The notes: generated from the sequence alone by a model not told the origin. Shown: positions 35,237-45,318, counted from the first letter of the stretch. The stretch: DNA of 64,000 nucleotides from Microcoleus vaginatus PCC 9802 (GCA_022701275.1 CP031740.1:135001-199000), one strand, 5' to 3'. Made by a program: numbers and translations.

Positions 35237-37669
35237 ATACTCAGGTAGCTAAGGTCAGGAAGTCGCCTACCTGCCTCGCCTACAAAACCGGACTTGAGAC
35301 TTTCACCTCATCCGGCTCCTCAGTGACTTGGGTAACTGTCTATACTACCCCCAGCCAAACCATCTTTGGCTGTTTTTACATCGTGGCAATGTTTGTGTAA
35401 GAGCTGAAGATTGGTATATTCATCCCTACCACCTTTGGAACGGGGGATTTTATGGTCGATTTCCCATTTATCTTCAACTCCGAAAATCAATCCGCAATGG
35501 TTACATTTACCCCTTTGACTCTTCATTAGAGTTGCCTCCTTTGTTGAGATTTCAGGGTGTTTTCCCCTTCTTGTACTCCAGTAAACCAGGTTTCCGTCGT
35601 ATGGAGACGATTCGCCTTTAACTTTCACATGGCGGACTATTGGAGTCTCGCTATGCGTTCTTAACCGCATTAAGTTTTCACTTTTTGCATTGGTTGCGAA
35701 TACCCAGTTATTACCGCCAATGGTCTTCCAATATCTATTGATGATCCACTGGATAGACTTTTTGGGATGACGGCGTTTTGCCCAAGCCTTAAGTTTGCAA
35801 AAGATTAAATGGTCTTGAGTTTCGTAAGCATCACTGCTCACGACGGTTGAGTAGTAGTTTGCCCATCCTCGGATAATTGGATTAAGTTTTCCAATTAGCG
35901 CTTCTTGAGTCGCTGTTCTATGGGCGTAGATGATGTTTGCTACTTGCTCGTAGTGTATCTTCTGCTTCTCTTGGCTTGGGGTGATGATTGTTTTGAAACC
36001 TAGCAATTTTCCGTTATTCTTCCCAGAGTGATACTTTCCAACTGGGAATTGCCGTATATTAAACCCAAGGAAGTTGAAACCTGGGGTATTTCCCTCGTAT
36101 TCCTCAAGGGTATGGGCTAGGCGAGTTTTACTAGGCTTCAATTCTAAGCCCATGCTTTTTAACCATTCGGAGATTATCTCCTTACATCTTTGAACAACGG
36201 TTATATCTTCGTGGAGAATTACGAAGTCATCGGCATATCGGATTAGGTGGGCAGCAGAGATGAATCCTGCGTACTTTCCTTCTTTATAAACCTTCCTTTT
36301 TGGGAAAGCTTGAGCTATCCGGTTTTCCATCCCGTGGAGGGCGATATTTGCTAATAATGGGGAAATAACCCCACCTTGAGGCGTACCCTCAGATGTTGGA
36401 AACAACTGCTTACCGTCCATCACTCCCGCTTTTAACCAGGCTCGAACTTGTCGGCGGATGGTGGGGAATGTATTTAATTTTTTGAGCAGTGCTTCATGGT
36501 CGATGCGGTCGAAACATTTGGCAATGTCAGCATCTAGCACGTATTTAGCTTTCCTACTAATTACCGTGAATATTTGCTCTATCGCATCATGGCATGAGCG
36601 TCCGGCTCTGAACCCGTATGAGTTAGGTTCAAATCGCGCTTCCCATTCTGGCTCTAGTGCCAGCTTGACAAGTGCTTGCAAGGCTCGGTCATTTATTGTC
36701 GGGATGCCTAATGGTCGCTTCTCCTCCGTACCTGGCTTGGGAATCCATACTCGCCTGGTTGGAGCGACTTTTGGGCTTAATTTAAGTTTGGCAACAAGGG
36801 CGAGACGTTGTTTTGGGGTCAGGCTCTTAAGCCCATCCACACCAGCCGTCTTCTTGCCACTGTTGTCTTGTGTTACCCGCCTGACCGCTAAGCACCTTGC
36901 TGACCAGGACTTCATCAACGTCTTTTGGAGTCTGCGTATTGCTTTAACATCACCACGTTGAGAGGCTCGATAAATTCGTTTTTGGAGCTTATAGACAGAC
37001 CGTTCCAGCTTTCGCCAGTTAATGTGTCTCCATTCCACCATCGGTTGTGACCGTGTTTTAGACATATATACTCGGACTTTCGACTTTATCTTCCATATCA
37101 CCGTGAGTCTGTCTGCGTATCCCTGTCATTACAACAGGACATTGGCTTCTGACTCTATCCCACCTGTTCGCAGCATCCGGTTAGCACCTACTCTTGGTTT
37201 TCGACCTCCAAGAGAGCATACGAAAGGTTACTTCGTTCCTGGTAGCCATTGATTGAATCTTTAGAGTTGATGCTTTCCACCGGGTTATTGGGAGTGCTGC
37301 TGATACGGTCAGATTTATCAGCCCCTAATCCGTTACCTTTTGGTTCCAGCGCATAAAGCCTTATTTCGCTGGTTGCCTTTCACGATGGTTCAAGCGCATC
37401 TTCGCTTTCGCTACTCATGGATTCTTGCTAAAGGGATTACCGACTTAGGCTGTCAGCTACCTTCTTTCGTCCCGCTTTACCAATTTGACGGCTAGTCTCC
37501 TTAGTAGGGATCGTGCTTTCACCACTGCACCTGTGGGGTAGGATTTGGGAGGAACCCTCACCTACATGGCTATCAAGTTGTCAAGGTTATATTGGGATTG
37601 TTCCCTCTTTTTTTTCCCTTGCCTCTCATCCTTAAGTATTGCTACTCATTTCGAGAGAACGAATCGCAC
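35237..37669 (-). mobile_element. Group II intron with its own protein
   Basis: On the minus strand the intron starts at GTGCGATTC (37669-37661) and ends near 35237, with AT after a CAGGTAG/CTACCTG hairpin (domain VI). Domain V (GAGCCGGATGAGGTGAAAGT and its pairing strand) lies at 35285-35318. The protein occupies domain IV. About 2.43 kb and uninterrupted, so it may be mobile. The 5' boundary is certain to a base or two; the 3' boundary is inferred from the usual AY ending. Confidence 0.85.
35320..37065 (-). CDS. ltrA: Group II intron reverse transcriptase/maturase with HNH endonuclease
   Basis: 581 residues. Reverse-transcriptase domain with the YADD motif (RYADDFVIL), maturase region, and a C-terminal HNH domain (CNHCGLIFG, then WEIDHKIPRSKGG). 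It splices and spreads the intron. All motifs intact. ATG 37065 gives MSKTRSQPMVEW, the usual intron-protein start; the frame opens at 37101 with GTG. Relatives without the HNH end are also common, so this is the fuller type. Confidence 0.92.
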   Translation of the reverse strand: MSKTRSQPMVEWRHINWRKLERSVYKLQKRIYRASQRGDVKAIRRLQKTLMKSWSARCLAVRRVTQDNSGKKTAGVDGLKSLTPKQRLALVAKLKLSPKVAPTRRVWIPKPGTEEKRPLGIPTINDRALQALVKLALEPEWEARFEPNSYGFRAGRSCHDAIEQIFTVISRKAKYVLDADIAKCFDRIDHEALLKKLNTFPTIRRQVRAWLKAGVMDGKQLFPTSEGTPQGGVISPLLANIALHGMENRIAQAFPKRKVYKEGKYAGFISAAHLIRYADDFVILHEDITVVQRCKEIISEWLKSMGLELKPSKTRLAHTLEEYEGNTPGFNFLGFNIRQFPVGKYHSGKNNGKLLGFKTIITPSQEKQKIHYEQVANIIYAHRTATQEALIGKLNPIIRGWANYYSTVVSSDAYETQDHLIFCKLKAWAKRRHPKKSIQWIINRYWKTIGGNNWVFATNAKSENLMRLRTHSETPIVRHVKVKGESSPYDGNLVYWSTRRGKHPEISTKEATLMKSQRGKCNHCGLIFGVEDKWEIDHKIPRSKGGRDEYTNLQLLHKHCHDVKTAKDGLAGGSIDSYPSH

Positions 37670-38024
37670 CCGACCTGAAGGTACGGTGATTCTTAAGCCT
37701 CGCGACTTAAGTTTCTGCTTCTTCGCAACTGCCTCCACCCTCAAAGAGTTTTGGTCTTATGTTCGCTCCACAGACTAACCCCGCAAGAGAAAGCGGTTTT
37801 TACGTGTCGAATACCAAACGGAATTCTTCTTCGTTTTGATTCTAGGGTTAGACTTCCATTGCCCTATCCTCTTTTCCCGGTCTACCGATTTTGCTTCCCC
37901 GCCAGCACAAGGCTGAACTTCGCTCGTATAGGCTGTTTGAGCCATCGTCTCGGGTGGGTCGTTGACCAATTACATTCTAATATAAAGCCGTCCTAAAAGG
38001 ACGGGGGTTCTACCCAAATTTGTG
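37670..38024. other. Region between intron and YdjM-like gene, with hairpin
   Basis: No gene recognised; frames of 60-80 codons on both strands are unsupported. A CCGTCCT/AGGACGG hairpin occupies 37988-38004. Together with the flanking sequence it resembles the end of an IS200/IS605-type element, but no transposase remains visible, so this is a weak inference. Confidence 0.35.
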
Positions 38025-38618
38025 ATGAAGACTCCCAGCCACGCTATTATCAATCTCGCAATTCTGGGCAAAGCGCAACTGCCGCAAGCTAATCTAATTA
38101 TTGCGATCGGCGGAATTTTGCCGGATATTCCGATATTTTTATTTTACTTTTGGGCGAAATACATTGCTCGCTTGCCCGCAGCTACAATTTGGTCAAAAGC
38201 ATATTATGAGCCTTTTGTGCAAAATATTGTGGCTCTGTTTCATTCAATTCCCCTTGCGGTTATTGGTTGGCTAATTGCTTATTACTTTGGCTGGCAAAGT
38301 GTGCAAATTCTGTTTATCAGCATGATACTACACTCTCTGGGAGATTTACCAGTCCACAATGACGACGCTCACCGACACTTTTTTCCGTTCAGCAATTACC
38401 GTTTTATCAGTCCGATTTCTTATTGGGATAGGAAGCACTACGGGTCAATTGTTTCTCTAGTGGAAATGTTGTTAGTGCTGCTCTCAACTTACCGCGTTTT
38501 TGGTTTTGTTAATTCTTATGCTGGAAAAACGCTGTTGATTTTGGTGAATGGTTTTTACTGGGCTGGCGCGGTTTATTTTCAGGTGCGAGATTTATTTAAA
38601 TTCACTTCCCAAAGATGA
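38025..38618 (+). CDS. YdjM-like membrane protein (predicted metal-dependent hydrolase)
   Basis: 197 residues, MKTPSHAIINLAI start, four or five hydrophobic helices. It has a HSLGDLPVHNDDAHRHFF region, rich in His/Asp as in PF04307 (YdjM) inner-membrane proteins. The start is ATG 38025; GTG 38022 is the alternative. Function unknown. Stands alone. Confidence 0.7.
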   Translation: MKTPSHAIINLAILGKAQLPQANLIIAIGGILPDIPIFLFYFWAKYIARLPAATIWSKAYYEPFVQNIVALFHSIPLAVIGWLIAYYFGWQSVQILFISMILHSLGDLPVHNDDAHRHFFPFSNYRFISPISYWDRKHYGSIVSLVEMLLVLLSTYRVFGFVNSYAGKTLLILVNGFYWAGAVYFQVRDLFKFTSQR

Positions 38619-38672
38619 AACCTGAACTCAAAATTACCAATTAGCAATTAGGAATTAGCAATTACCATATTG

Positions 38673-39563
38673 TTAACTACGCCGAATATTAAAACAACAC
38701 CAATCTTGGCGCTTCCATAGAGTAGCCACAATCCAGCCGTGCTGTTCTAGAGTGTCGGCAATTGGCTTAGCTTGTTCGAGCAAAATGCCGCTGAGCACGC
38801 CCCAAGTAGTTGGTTTGCTAATTGCAGTGAACTGCGGGATTAAATCAATGATTACTTCTGCTAAAATGTTGCAGATCAAACCGTCGATCGGCTCATCTAC
38901 CATTTCTTTCAACCGATCGATACTTCCGAGCTCTGCAACTAACTGCTGAGAATTAACGCGGTTGAGTAGTCGGTTGCTAATGGTCGATCGCACTGCCAAA
39001 GGATCTGTATCCAAAGCATAAACTTTTGTAGCGCCCAACAACACCGCGCCGATCGACAAAATACCCGATCCGCAGCCGATATCGGCAACTACGCACTTGC
39101 TGTCATCAAAACCGAGCCGCATTTCCAGCGACTCCAGACAAAGTTGAGTAGTAGCGTGAGCACCTGTACCGAAAGCCACACCCGGATCTAAACGCAAAAT
39201 GACGCGATCAGTATCAGTCGGTAAGGGCAACCAGGCCGGGTTAATTAAAAAGCGATCGCCCACTTCTTGAGGCTGCCAGTGCTCCTTCCAAGTGCTGCCC
39301 CAGTCTTCGTCTTCAATCAAATCCCACTGCATCGCAGGTAGGGGCAAACCTGCACACAGAGCATCTTGGCGCAGCCACAGAGACAGAGCAGCCAAATCCA
39401 GCAATCCTGCCTGTTCTTCGGGCAAATAAGCCGACATCAGGCAGGAATTGCTTTTGATCTCAGTAGCAGTTCCCCGACAGTTAAATCGTTCCAGACGCCA
39501 AAAGATGATATCTTCCAGCGCCGGATCGCAAAGAATTCTAATTTCCCACCAGCTATGTGCCAT
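38673..39563 (-). CDS. prmA: Ribosomal protein L11 methyltransferase
   Basis: 296 residues, typical length. It methylates ribosomal protein L11 with SAM. The motif [21 protein letters not shown] and the SAM-binding [14 protein letters not shown] are both present, with CNILAEV later. Start ATG 39563 follows the ATTTTAG tandem repeat. It is in the same direction as serA upstream and may be transcribed with it (185-base gap). Confidence 0.94.
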   Translation of the reverse strand: MAHSWWEIRILCDPALEDIIFWRLERFNCRGTATEIKSNSCLMSAYLPEEQAGLLDLAALSLWLRQDALCAGLPLPAMQWDLIEDEDWGSTWKEHWQPQEVGDRFLINPAWLPLPTDTDRVILRLDPGVAFGTGAHATTQLCLESLEMRLGFDDSKCVVADIGCGSGILSIGAVLLGATKVYALDTDPLAVRSTISNRLLNRVNSQQLVAELGSIDRLKEMVDEPIDGLICNILAEVIIDLIPQFTAISKPTTWGVLSGILLEQAKPIADTLEQHGWIVATLWKRQDWCCFNIRRS

Positions 39564-39567
39564 AACG

Positions 39568-39598
39568 ATTTTAGATTTTAGATTTTAGATTTTAGATT
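39568..39598. repeat. ATTTTAG heptamer tandem repeat, second array
   Basis: Four copies of ATTTTAG directly upstream of prmA; the same unit occurs at 30071-30101. Confidence 0.8.
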
Positions 39599-39747
39599 TG
39601 CCCAGGGGAACTGGAGACTAGGAACTGGGGACTGAGGAAGGAGGATTGGCTAATAGAAAAATTCCCGCTTTCTTGCCAATGACCAATGACCAATTACCCA
39701 TTACCAATTATCAGCCCTTGCATCCAAAATCTAAACTCCAAAATCCG

Positions 39748-41331
39748 TCAAAGATTTACCGTGTAAGCATCCCGAATTCCCGGAACTTTTAGGATCTCAG
39801 CCAGTATCCCCTCTGGTAGAGGGTCATCGAGGCTCAAAACCATCACCGCATCGCCTCGCACGATTTTACGGCCTACTTGCATACTGGCAATATTGACATT
39901 AAAACTGCCCAATTGGGAACCAATTTTGCCAATAATCCCCGGCATATCGCGGTGCAGGGTAAACAGCATATGGTGAGTGGGGGAAACGTTGACCGGGAAA
40001 TCGTCAACGCTGGTAATCCGAATTTCGCTTTCGCCGAGCACTGCACCTGTCACGGTGTGTTCACCGAGGGTTCCCTTGGCCGAGAGGTGCAGGGAGCCGG
40101 TGTAGTCGCGAATTGAGGCGTCTCTGGTTTCGACGACGCGAATTCCGCGTTCTTTGGCTTCTATGCTGGCGTTGACGTAGTTAACGCGCTCTCGCAGGGC
40201 TTGGGAGAGCAGGCCTTTGAGGGCCGCGACGACTACGGGCTGACCTTGGTTGGTGGCCAATTCGCCTTGCAGTTGAACGTTGAGGTAATCGACTCGGCCT
40301 CCGGCTAGCTGGCTGACGAGGTTGCCGAGGGTTTCGGCGAGTTGCAGGTAGGGTTTGAGTTTTTCGATCGAGTCTGGGAAAATGCCGGGTATGTTGACAG
40401 CCGATCGCGCGGGCAGTCCCAACAGCACGTCGCGAATTTGTTCAGCCACGTCGATCGCCACATTTACCTGAGCTTCCGCTGTGGATGCTCCCAAGTGGGG
40501 CGTCAGCACGATGTTCTGGCCCACATTCCGCAACGGGGAATCGACTTCCAGCGGTTCGTGTTCGTAAACGTCCAAAGCTGCGCCGGCGATCTTGCCTTCT
40601 TTGATGGCTTCTGCGAGGGCTGCTTCGTCGATGATGCCGCCTCTGGCGCAGTTTATGATGCGGGCCGTCGGCTTCATTTTCGAGAGCACTTCAGCGTTAA
40701 TTAAGTGCAGGGTTTCCGGCGTTTTGGGGATGTGCAGGGTGATGTAGTCGGATTCGCGCATCAGCAGTTCGAGTTCTACCAAGCGGCAGCCCAACTGGTC
40801 GGCTCTTTCGGTGGAAATGAAGGGATCGTAGGCCAGCAGTTTCATGCCCATTGCTTTGGCTGCGGCGGCGAGGTGGGAGCCGATTTTGCCCAAACCAACG
40901 ATGCCGAGGGTTTTTTTGTAAACTTCTACGCCGATAAAGCGGTTGCGTTCCCATTTACCACCTTTGACGGATGCGTTGGCTTCTGGGATGTGGCGGGACA
41001 TGGAGAGCATCATGGCGAGCGCGTGTTCGGCGGCGGCGATCGTGTTGCCTTCGGGGGAATTGACGACTACAATTCCTTTGCGGGTAGCGGCGGGTACATC
41101 GACATTATCTACGCCGACGCCGGCTCGGCCGATGATTTTGAGTAGATTGCCAGCTTCTATGATTTCTTTGGTAACTTGGGTACCAGAACGGATCATTAAA
41201 GCGTCGTAATCTGGAATAATTCGTACCAGTTCTTCGGCTGAGAGTCCTGTTTTTACGTCAACTTGCGCGACTTGGGAGAGGATGTCAATTCCGGCTTGGT
41301 CGATCGGATCGGATACTAGAACTTTAGGCAT
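39748..41331 (-). CDS. serA: D-3-phosphoglycerate dehydrogenase
   Basis: 527 residues. First enzyme of the serine pathway: 3-phosphoglycerate to 3-phosphohydroxypyruvate with NAD. Catalytic region: GLGKIGSHLA (cofactor), INCARGGIIDEAAL and TPHLGAST with the catalytic His. C-terminal allosteric and ACT domains (DMPGIIGKIGSQLGSFNVNIASM) fill the last 200 residues, giving the long bacterial type. ATG 41331 (MPKVLVSDP) is preferred over the ATG nine bases before. Probably an operon with prmA. Confidence 0.96.
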   Translation of the reverse strand: MPKVLVSDPIDQAGIDILSQVAQVDVKTGLSAEELVRIIPDYDALMIRSGTQVTKEIIEAGNLLKIIGRAGVGVDNVDVPAATRKGIVVVNSPEGNTIAAAEHALAMMLSMSRHIPEANASVKGGKWERNRFIGVEVYKKTLGIVGLGKIGSHLAAAAKAMGMKLLAYDPFISTERADQLGCRLVELELLMRESDYITLHIPKTPETLHLINAEVLSKMKPTARIINCARGGIIDEAALAEAIKEGKIAGAALDVYEHEPLEVDSPLRNVGQNIVLTPHLGASTAEAQVNVAIDVAEQIRDVLLGLPARSAVNIPGIFPDSIEKLKPYLQLAETLGNLVSQLAGGRVDYLNVQLQGELATNQGQPVVVAALKGLLSQALRERVNYVNASIEAKERGIRVVETRDASIRDYTGSLHLSAKGTLGEHTVTGAVLGESEIRITSVDDFPVNVSPTHHMLFTLHRDMPGIIGKIGSQLGSFNVNIASMQVGRKIVRGDAVMVLSLDDPLPEGILAEILKVPGIRDAYTVNL

Positions 41332-41621
41332 AGCAAGCAATTGAGTGCAATAGTAAAAATAGACCGAGCGTTGGCGAGCTCAAAGTTGAGACTTATGACT
41401 TAGAGCAGTATCTAACAGCTCAGCTCAAGCTTGCCTTTGTGCAGTTTGAATTGTATCTGTATTCGGTCAAGGTCGGCCGTTTTTTGCGTGAAATATTTTA
41501 GCTCTGGGGGCGATCGGACTCTCTGACCGTGTTAAAATCCCCCAACTGCTTAGCTAGTATGTCTTTTCGGGCTATAATAGACTTTGGCTATTCAAGCCTA
41601 ATTATCAGGAATTGTTTTCTA

Positions 41622-42128
41622 ATGAATTATCTTATCGCCGTACTGCCCGATCGAATTCAAGCCGAAGCTGCCTACTCTGCTCTGGAAAAAGAAGGCTTGC
41701 CCATGAAGCAAGTGAGCATTTTGGGCCGCGGCTACAAAACTGCTGATGAATTTGGCTTGATCGACCCCAACCAGCAAGCGAATAAACAAGCTAAACTCAT
41801 GGCTGTTTGGCTGGTGCCGTTTGGCTTTATTGCTGGCGTTACTTTCAGTCTGATGACTCAGTTGAAGACTTTTGCGTGGGCGGGCGAAATTGGCGATCAC
41901 GTGATCGGCGGAGTGCTAGGTGCGATCGCCGGCGGGATGGGCAGCTTTGTTGTTGGCGGAGCCGGGGGTATGGCTTTTGGCAGCGGCGATGCTTTGCCCT
42001 ACCGCAACCGTTTGAATGCGGGTAAATTTTTGATTGCGGTTAAGGGTACTGATGATTTGACTGGGAAAGCTGCGAAGATTTTGCAGCAGTTTGAACCGGA
42101 AAATATCCAAGGTTATACAGAGACTTAG
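41622..42128 (+). CDS. Glycine-rich membrane protein of unknown function
   Basis: 168 residues. A ferredoxin-like/heavy-metal-associated-type N-terminal part (MNYLIAVLPDRIQAEAAYSALEKEG) is followed by two hydrophobic Gly-rich helices, one with a GGVLGAIAGGMGSF segment, and a short C-terminal alpha/beta end. ATG 41622 with AGGA 11 bases upstream. It resembles general stress-type cyanobacterial proteins. The longer frame from 41529 is rejected. Confidence 0.72.
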   Translation: MNYLIAVLPDRIQAEAAYSALEKEGLPMKQVSILGRGYKTADEFGLIDPNQQANKQAKLMAVWLVPFGFIAGVTFSLMTQLKTFAWAGEIGDHVIGGVLGAIAGGMGSFVVGGAGGMAFGSGDALPYRNRLNAGKFLIAVKGTDDLTGKAAKILQQFEPENIQGYTET

Positions 42129-42140
42129 TTATTTGTTTGT

Positions 42141-42172
42141 TAACAGTTGACTGTTGACTGTTGACTGTTGAC
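42141..42172. repeat. CTGTTGA heptamer repeat
   Basis: Four copies of CTGTTGA-type heptamers between genes. The reverse complement (TCAACAG) forms the arrays at 51890-51944 and 52207-52259. Confidence 0.75.
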
Positions 42173-42202
42173 ATTCAACTCGTGTAATATTTGGAGGCAG
42201 TT

Positions 42203-42793
42203 ATGGAATCACAAACTATCCCCCTACCTTCTCCCCTAGAATTAACGCTCGAATTAACTGATGAGCAGTTTTTTCAGTTGTGTATAGACAACCGGGATTT
42301 AAGATTTGAACGCACTGCAACGGGAGAATTAATTATTATGCCGCCTGCGAGTAGCGATACAGGCAGACGGAATGCGGATCTAAGTTTTCAACTAGAAGGT
42401 TGGAGCCGTCAAAATAAGCATTTGGGAATTGCTTTTGATTCTTCAACTGGATTCAAACTGCCCGACGGTACTGATATTTCTCCTGACGGTGCTTGGATTC
42501 GGCGGGACAGGTGGGATGCTTTAACTTCGGAAGAAAAAAAGAAATTTGCGCCGATTTGTCCCGATTTTGTGGTGGAATTGCGATCGACCACTGACTCGCT
42601 TGAAAAATTGCGGGCTAAAATGAAAGTGTATGTGAAAAATGGAGCGAGGTTGGGATGGTTGCTCGATCGCAAAAATAGAAAAGTTGAAATCTCCCGTCAA
42701 GGTTCAGATGTGGAAATTTTAGATGCGCCTGCAACTCTCTCAGGTGAAGATGTATTACCCGGTTTTGTTTTGGATTTAAGCGATATTTTGTAG
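42203..42793 (+). CDS. Uma2-family (DUF820) protein
   Basis: 196 residues. Uma2/DUF820 proteins have a restriction-endonuclease-like fold and are common in cyanobacteria. The pattern FERTATGELIIMPP, then LPDGTDISPDGAWI, then PDFVVEL, and the final region with DRKNRKVEI carry the usual D/E-x-K residues. A GGAGG 5 bases upstream supports ATG 42203. Function unknown; may be nuclease-related or a remnant of mobile DNA. Next to the S4 gene. Confidence 0.88.
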   Translation: MESQTIPLPSPLELTLELTDEQFFQLCIDNRDLRFERTATGELIIMPPASSDTGRRNADLSFQLEGWSRQNKHLGIAFDSSTGFKLPDGTDISPDGAWIRRDRWDALTSEEKKKFAPICPDFVVELRSTTDSLEKLRAKMKVYVKNGARLGWLLDRKNRKVEISRQGSDVEILDAPATLSGEDVLPGFVLDLSDIL

Positions 42794-42806
42794 GTTGATA
42801 TTAATT

Positions 42807-43592
42807 ATGGCCAATTTGCAAAGAGAAGAACTGTTAAAAGGCATCGAAAACCGCGACTGTGTGGCACGGGCACTCGACCAAGCCGAACAAGCAATTAAAA
42901 CTTGGGAAGTTACTCAGACTGATTTTTTGTCACCTCCAGAATTGGCGGACACTCTGACGGTATTTAAGCGCTTAACAGACGTGGAATTAGTGGCTTGGGG
43001 CGGCTACCCGCAAGCTGAAAGACAAAGAATTGCGATCGCGCGATCGGATATCCCGATCGACTCTGCTAGCGTTAACGTTGCTGCAGTAGAAATCGCTGGC
43101 AATTTCTTGTTTGATACAGCTTCTCACCGCGACTTTTTGGGGGCGATGTTGGGTACGGGAATTGTCCGCGAGAAAACTGGGGATGTGATTGTTTTGGGAG
43201 AACGCGGCGCGCAGGCCATTGTCATGCCCGAGATGGTAGAGTATTTGGAGATGAGTTTGCAGCAAGTGCGATCGGTTCCTGTACAAACGCGCCGTATTGA
43301 GTTGAGCGAACTCAAAATTAGAGAACCCAAAAAGAAAGAAATGACAACCGTTGAAGCATCCATGAGATTGGATGCTGTCGCCTCGGCTGGGTTCGCAATG
43401 TCTCGCAGCAAAATGGCCGATTTAATTGATAGTGGCGACGTGCGAGTTAACTGGAAAGACGTTACTCAAGCTAGTTATAATGTCAAGTCTGGAGATTTAA
43501 TTGCTGTTACGGGCAAGGGAAGATTGGAAATTGGGGAAGTTGCTGTTACTAAGAAGGAACGCTATCGAGTCCAGTTAACTCGATATTTGTAA
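42807..43592 (+). CDS. PSII-type S4-domain RNA-binding protein
   Basis: 261 residues. The C-terminal S4 domain contains MRLDAVASAGFAMSRSKMADLIDSGDVRVNW, binding structured RNA. The whole protein matches the TIGR03069-like photosystem-II-associated S4 family of cyanobacteria and chloroplasts, as I recall. Start ATG 42807. It follows the Uma2 gene after 13 bases, possibly one transcript. Its exact function is not known to me. Confidence 0.85.
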   Translation: MANLQREELLKGIENRDCVARALDQAEQAIKTWEVTQTDFLSPPELADTLTVFKRLTDVELVAWGGYPQAERQRIAIARSDIPIDSASVNVAAVEIAGNFLFDTASHRDFLGAMLGTGIVREKTGDVIVLGERGAQAIVMPEMVEYLEMSLQQVRSVPVQTRRIELSELKIREPKKKEMTTVEASMRLDAVASAGFAMSRSKMADLIDSGDVRVNWKDVTQASYNVKSGDLIAVTGKGRLEIGEVAVTKKERYRVQLTRYL

Positions 43593-43620
43593 TTTATGGG
43601 TGGCATCTTCGACCCAACCC

Positions 43621-43764
43621 CTACTCCCCACAAAAAATTGACTCTTTGTGGAACAGGCATCTTGCCTGTTGTTAAGAATGCTGAGGCGGAGATGCCCAAC
43701 GCCTACTCCCCACAAAAAATTGACTCTTTGTGGAACAGGCATCTTGCCTGTTCTTAAGAATGCT
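43621..43764. repeat. Two 62-bp direct repeats with hairpins
   Basis: Copies at 43621-43682 and 43703-43764 differ at one base. Each has CCACAAA...TTTGTGG and AACAGGC-ATCTT-GCCTGTT hairpins. A related inverted copy sits at 26622-26655. A transposition- or terminator-derived repeat is likely. Confidence 0.85.
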
Positions 43765-43842
43765 ACAACATATGAGTTATACCACCCAAAAACCCTGAAA
43801 AACCCGGTTTCTTTGGTTTTATGCGTAAGTCCTAAATCCAAA

Positions 43843-45318
43843 TTATCGGGGAAAAGTTTTCCTTACCCACACGGCGATACCCAGCATTAACAAGCCAAAT
43901 AGTAAGCCAAACAGCAGACTCAAGATAATTGTCGCAGCAAAGGGATGCAGCGGTAGAGAAAAATCGGGTTGCCATTGAATCCGTGTATCCTTAATTAGAG
44001 GATAGGCGGCCGAAAATATTTGTCCGCCGCCGATCGCAGTTCCGACAAAAAAGATGATATTCTCAAGCTGGCGATCGCGCTTTTTCTCCCTGTCTTCCTG
44101 TTGCTTGTATAATTCCATCTGTTCCCTGTCCAATTCCACCTGTTCGATTTCCACCATCCCCCGCACAGTGGATATCGACTGCTGGAACAAATTTTGACTA
44201 GCAATCAGGTAATTTAAATCTATTTCAATTTGCCGCTGATACTTATCCTCAGCTAAATCTAGAAACCTCTGCCAAAAATCCAGATTGTCGCCTGCGATGC
44301 ACAAACCTCTAATTCTTGTCAACGCCTCACCATAATTTTCAGCATTAGTATCAATGGTATTTCTGTCTTCTTGCAAATATCGCACCTGCTGAGCAAAAGC
44401 CAACATTTTAGTGTGAACTTGAGCCAGCAACTCCTTTAATTTCTTCAACTTAACTTGTCGATTTTGTTCGCTTTCTATTGCACGCAATTCGGGAAGCTTC
44501 TTTTCTAACTCGCTCACTATTTGCTGTGCTTGGCGATACTTTTTCCGAGCTTCGCCATACACAAATACAATTTTAGCCCGAGAACACAGCAGATTCATCA
44601 AGTAAGAATAAAACGCCGGCGTTGCGGATTTCAAAGTTTGGGAATTGTCTTGCAACCATACTAAAATGTGACACCGCTGACGCGCATCATCTTCTCGGCT
44701 GTCATACTCAAAAATCGGACTACCGAATAACTTTCCTTCGGCGCGAAAGTCTACTGATGCTGGCTGTTTATCCTGTACAAAAGCTTTAACAGATTCGTCA
44801 GCTAGTTTCCGGTAACTATTATAAACTGCTGGTGTGGCGTATAATAATAATGTCTGTCCCAAAGACGGTTGAATTGCATTTGGCAACAAGCAACCTTCGG
44901 GATTTAATTGAGTTAAGTCAGCTAGTTTTATTGTGACATTTTTATAGTAAAATGTCAAGTCTGCCGTGTAAGTATCCTGAAGTCGCAGAGCATAGATAAA
45001 ACCATCCAGTTTCGGGTTATCTGGCTGAGTAATTGGCTGAAAATTCAGAGTTTTTCCATCTAAAATTAGCAATTTTACCAGAGTCAGATTTGCCCCTTCG
45101 CCGTCTGGATAATACTCGCCGTTTTTGTAGCAAATTAGCTTGTCTCTGAGCGAGTTTAGTTCGTTGATGTTAAATTCTTTGCCGACCTTATCGGCTAGAT
45201 TTTCCCACAAATTTTGGGCATTTTTTGCTACTTGCTGATAGCCTTCGTCCCTATCATCCCGCAGGTGGAAAGGATAGAGGCTAATGCTGGGATTTTTAAG
45301 TTGCCATTCTTGGCTCAT
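43843..45318 (-). CDS. Coiled-coil protein with two C-terminal membrane helices, partner of the CHAT protease
   Basis: 491 residues, no family recognised. An N-terminal mixed alpha/beta region (1-230) is followed by a long coiled coil (about 250-420: KYRQAQQIVSELEKKLPELRA and LDREQMELYKQQEDREKK), then two hydrophobic helices near the C terminus (about 422-445 and 462-485), with a charged end. This is CorA-like in general layout, though without its GMN motif, and could form a pore or a membrane-anchored effector. It lies 90 bases downstream of the TPR-CHAT gene on the same strand, suggesting a two-gene unit. ATG 45318 is preferred over TTG 45324. Confidence 0.72.
   Translation of the reverse strand: MSQEWQLKNPSISLYPFHLRDDRDEGYQQVAKNAQNLWENLADKVGKEFNINELNSLRDKLICYKNGEYYPDGEGANLTLVKLLILDGKTLNFQPITQPDNPKLDGFIYALRLQDTYTADLTFYYKNVTIKLADLTQLNPEGCLLPNAIQPSLGQTLLLYATPAVYNSYRKLADESVKAFVQDKQPASVDFRAEGKLFGSPIFEYDSREDDARQRCHILVWLQDNSQTLKSATPAFYSYLMNLLCSRAKIVFVYGEARKKYRQAQQIVSELEKKLPELRAIESEQNRQVKLKKLKELLAQVHTKMLAFAQQVRYLQEDRNTIDTNAENYGEALTRIRGLCIAGDNLDFWQRFLDLAEDKYQRQIEIDLNYLIASQNLFQQSISTVRGMVEIEQVELDREQMELYKQQEDREKKRDRQLENIIFFVGTAIGGGQIFSAAYPLIKDTRIQWQPDFSLPLHPFAATIILSLLFGLLFGLLMLGIAVWVRKTFPR

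Noticed and set aside
37775..37969. 64-codon minus frame near the intron, considered as TnpB remnant
   Set aside because: No zinc-ribbon Cys pairs or TnpB motifs; only a nearby hairpin suggests IS200/IS605, which is too little.
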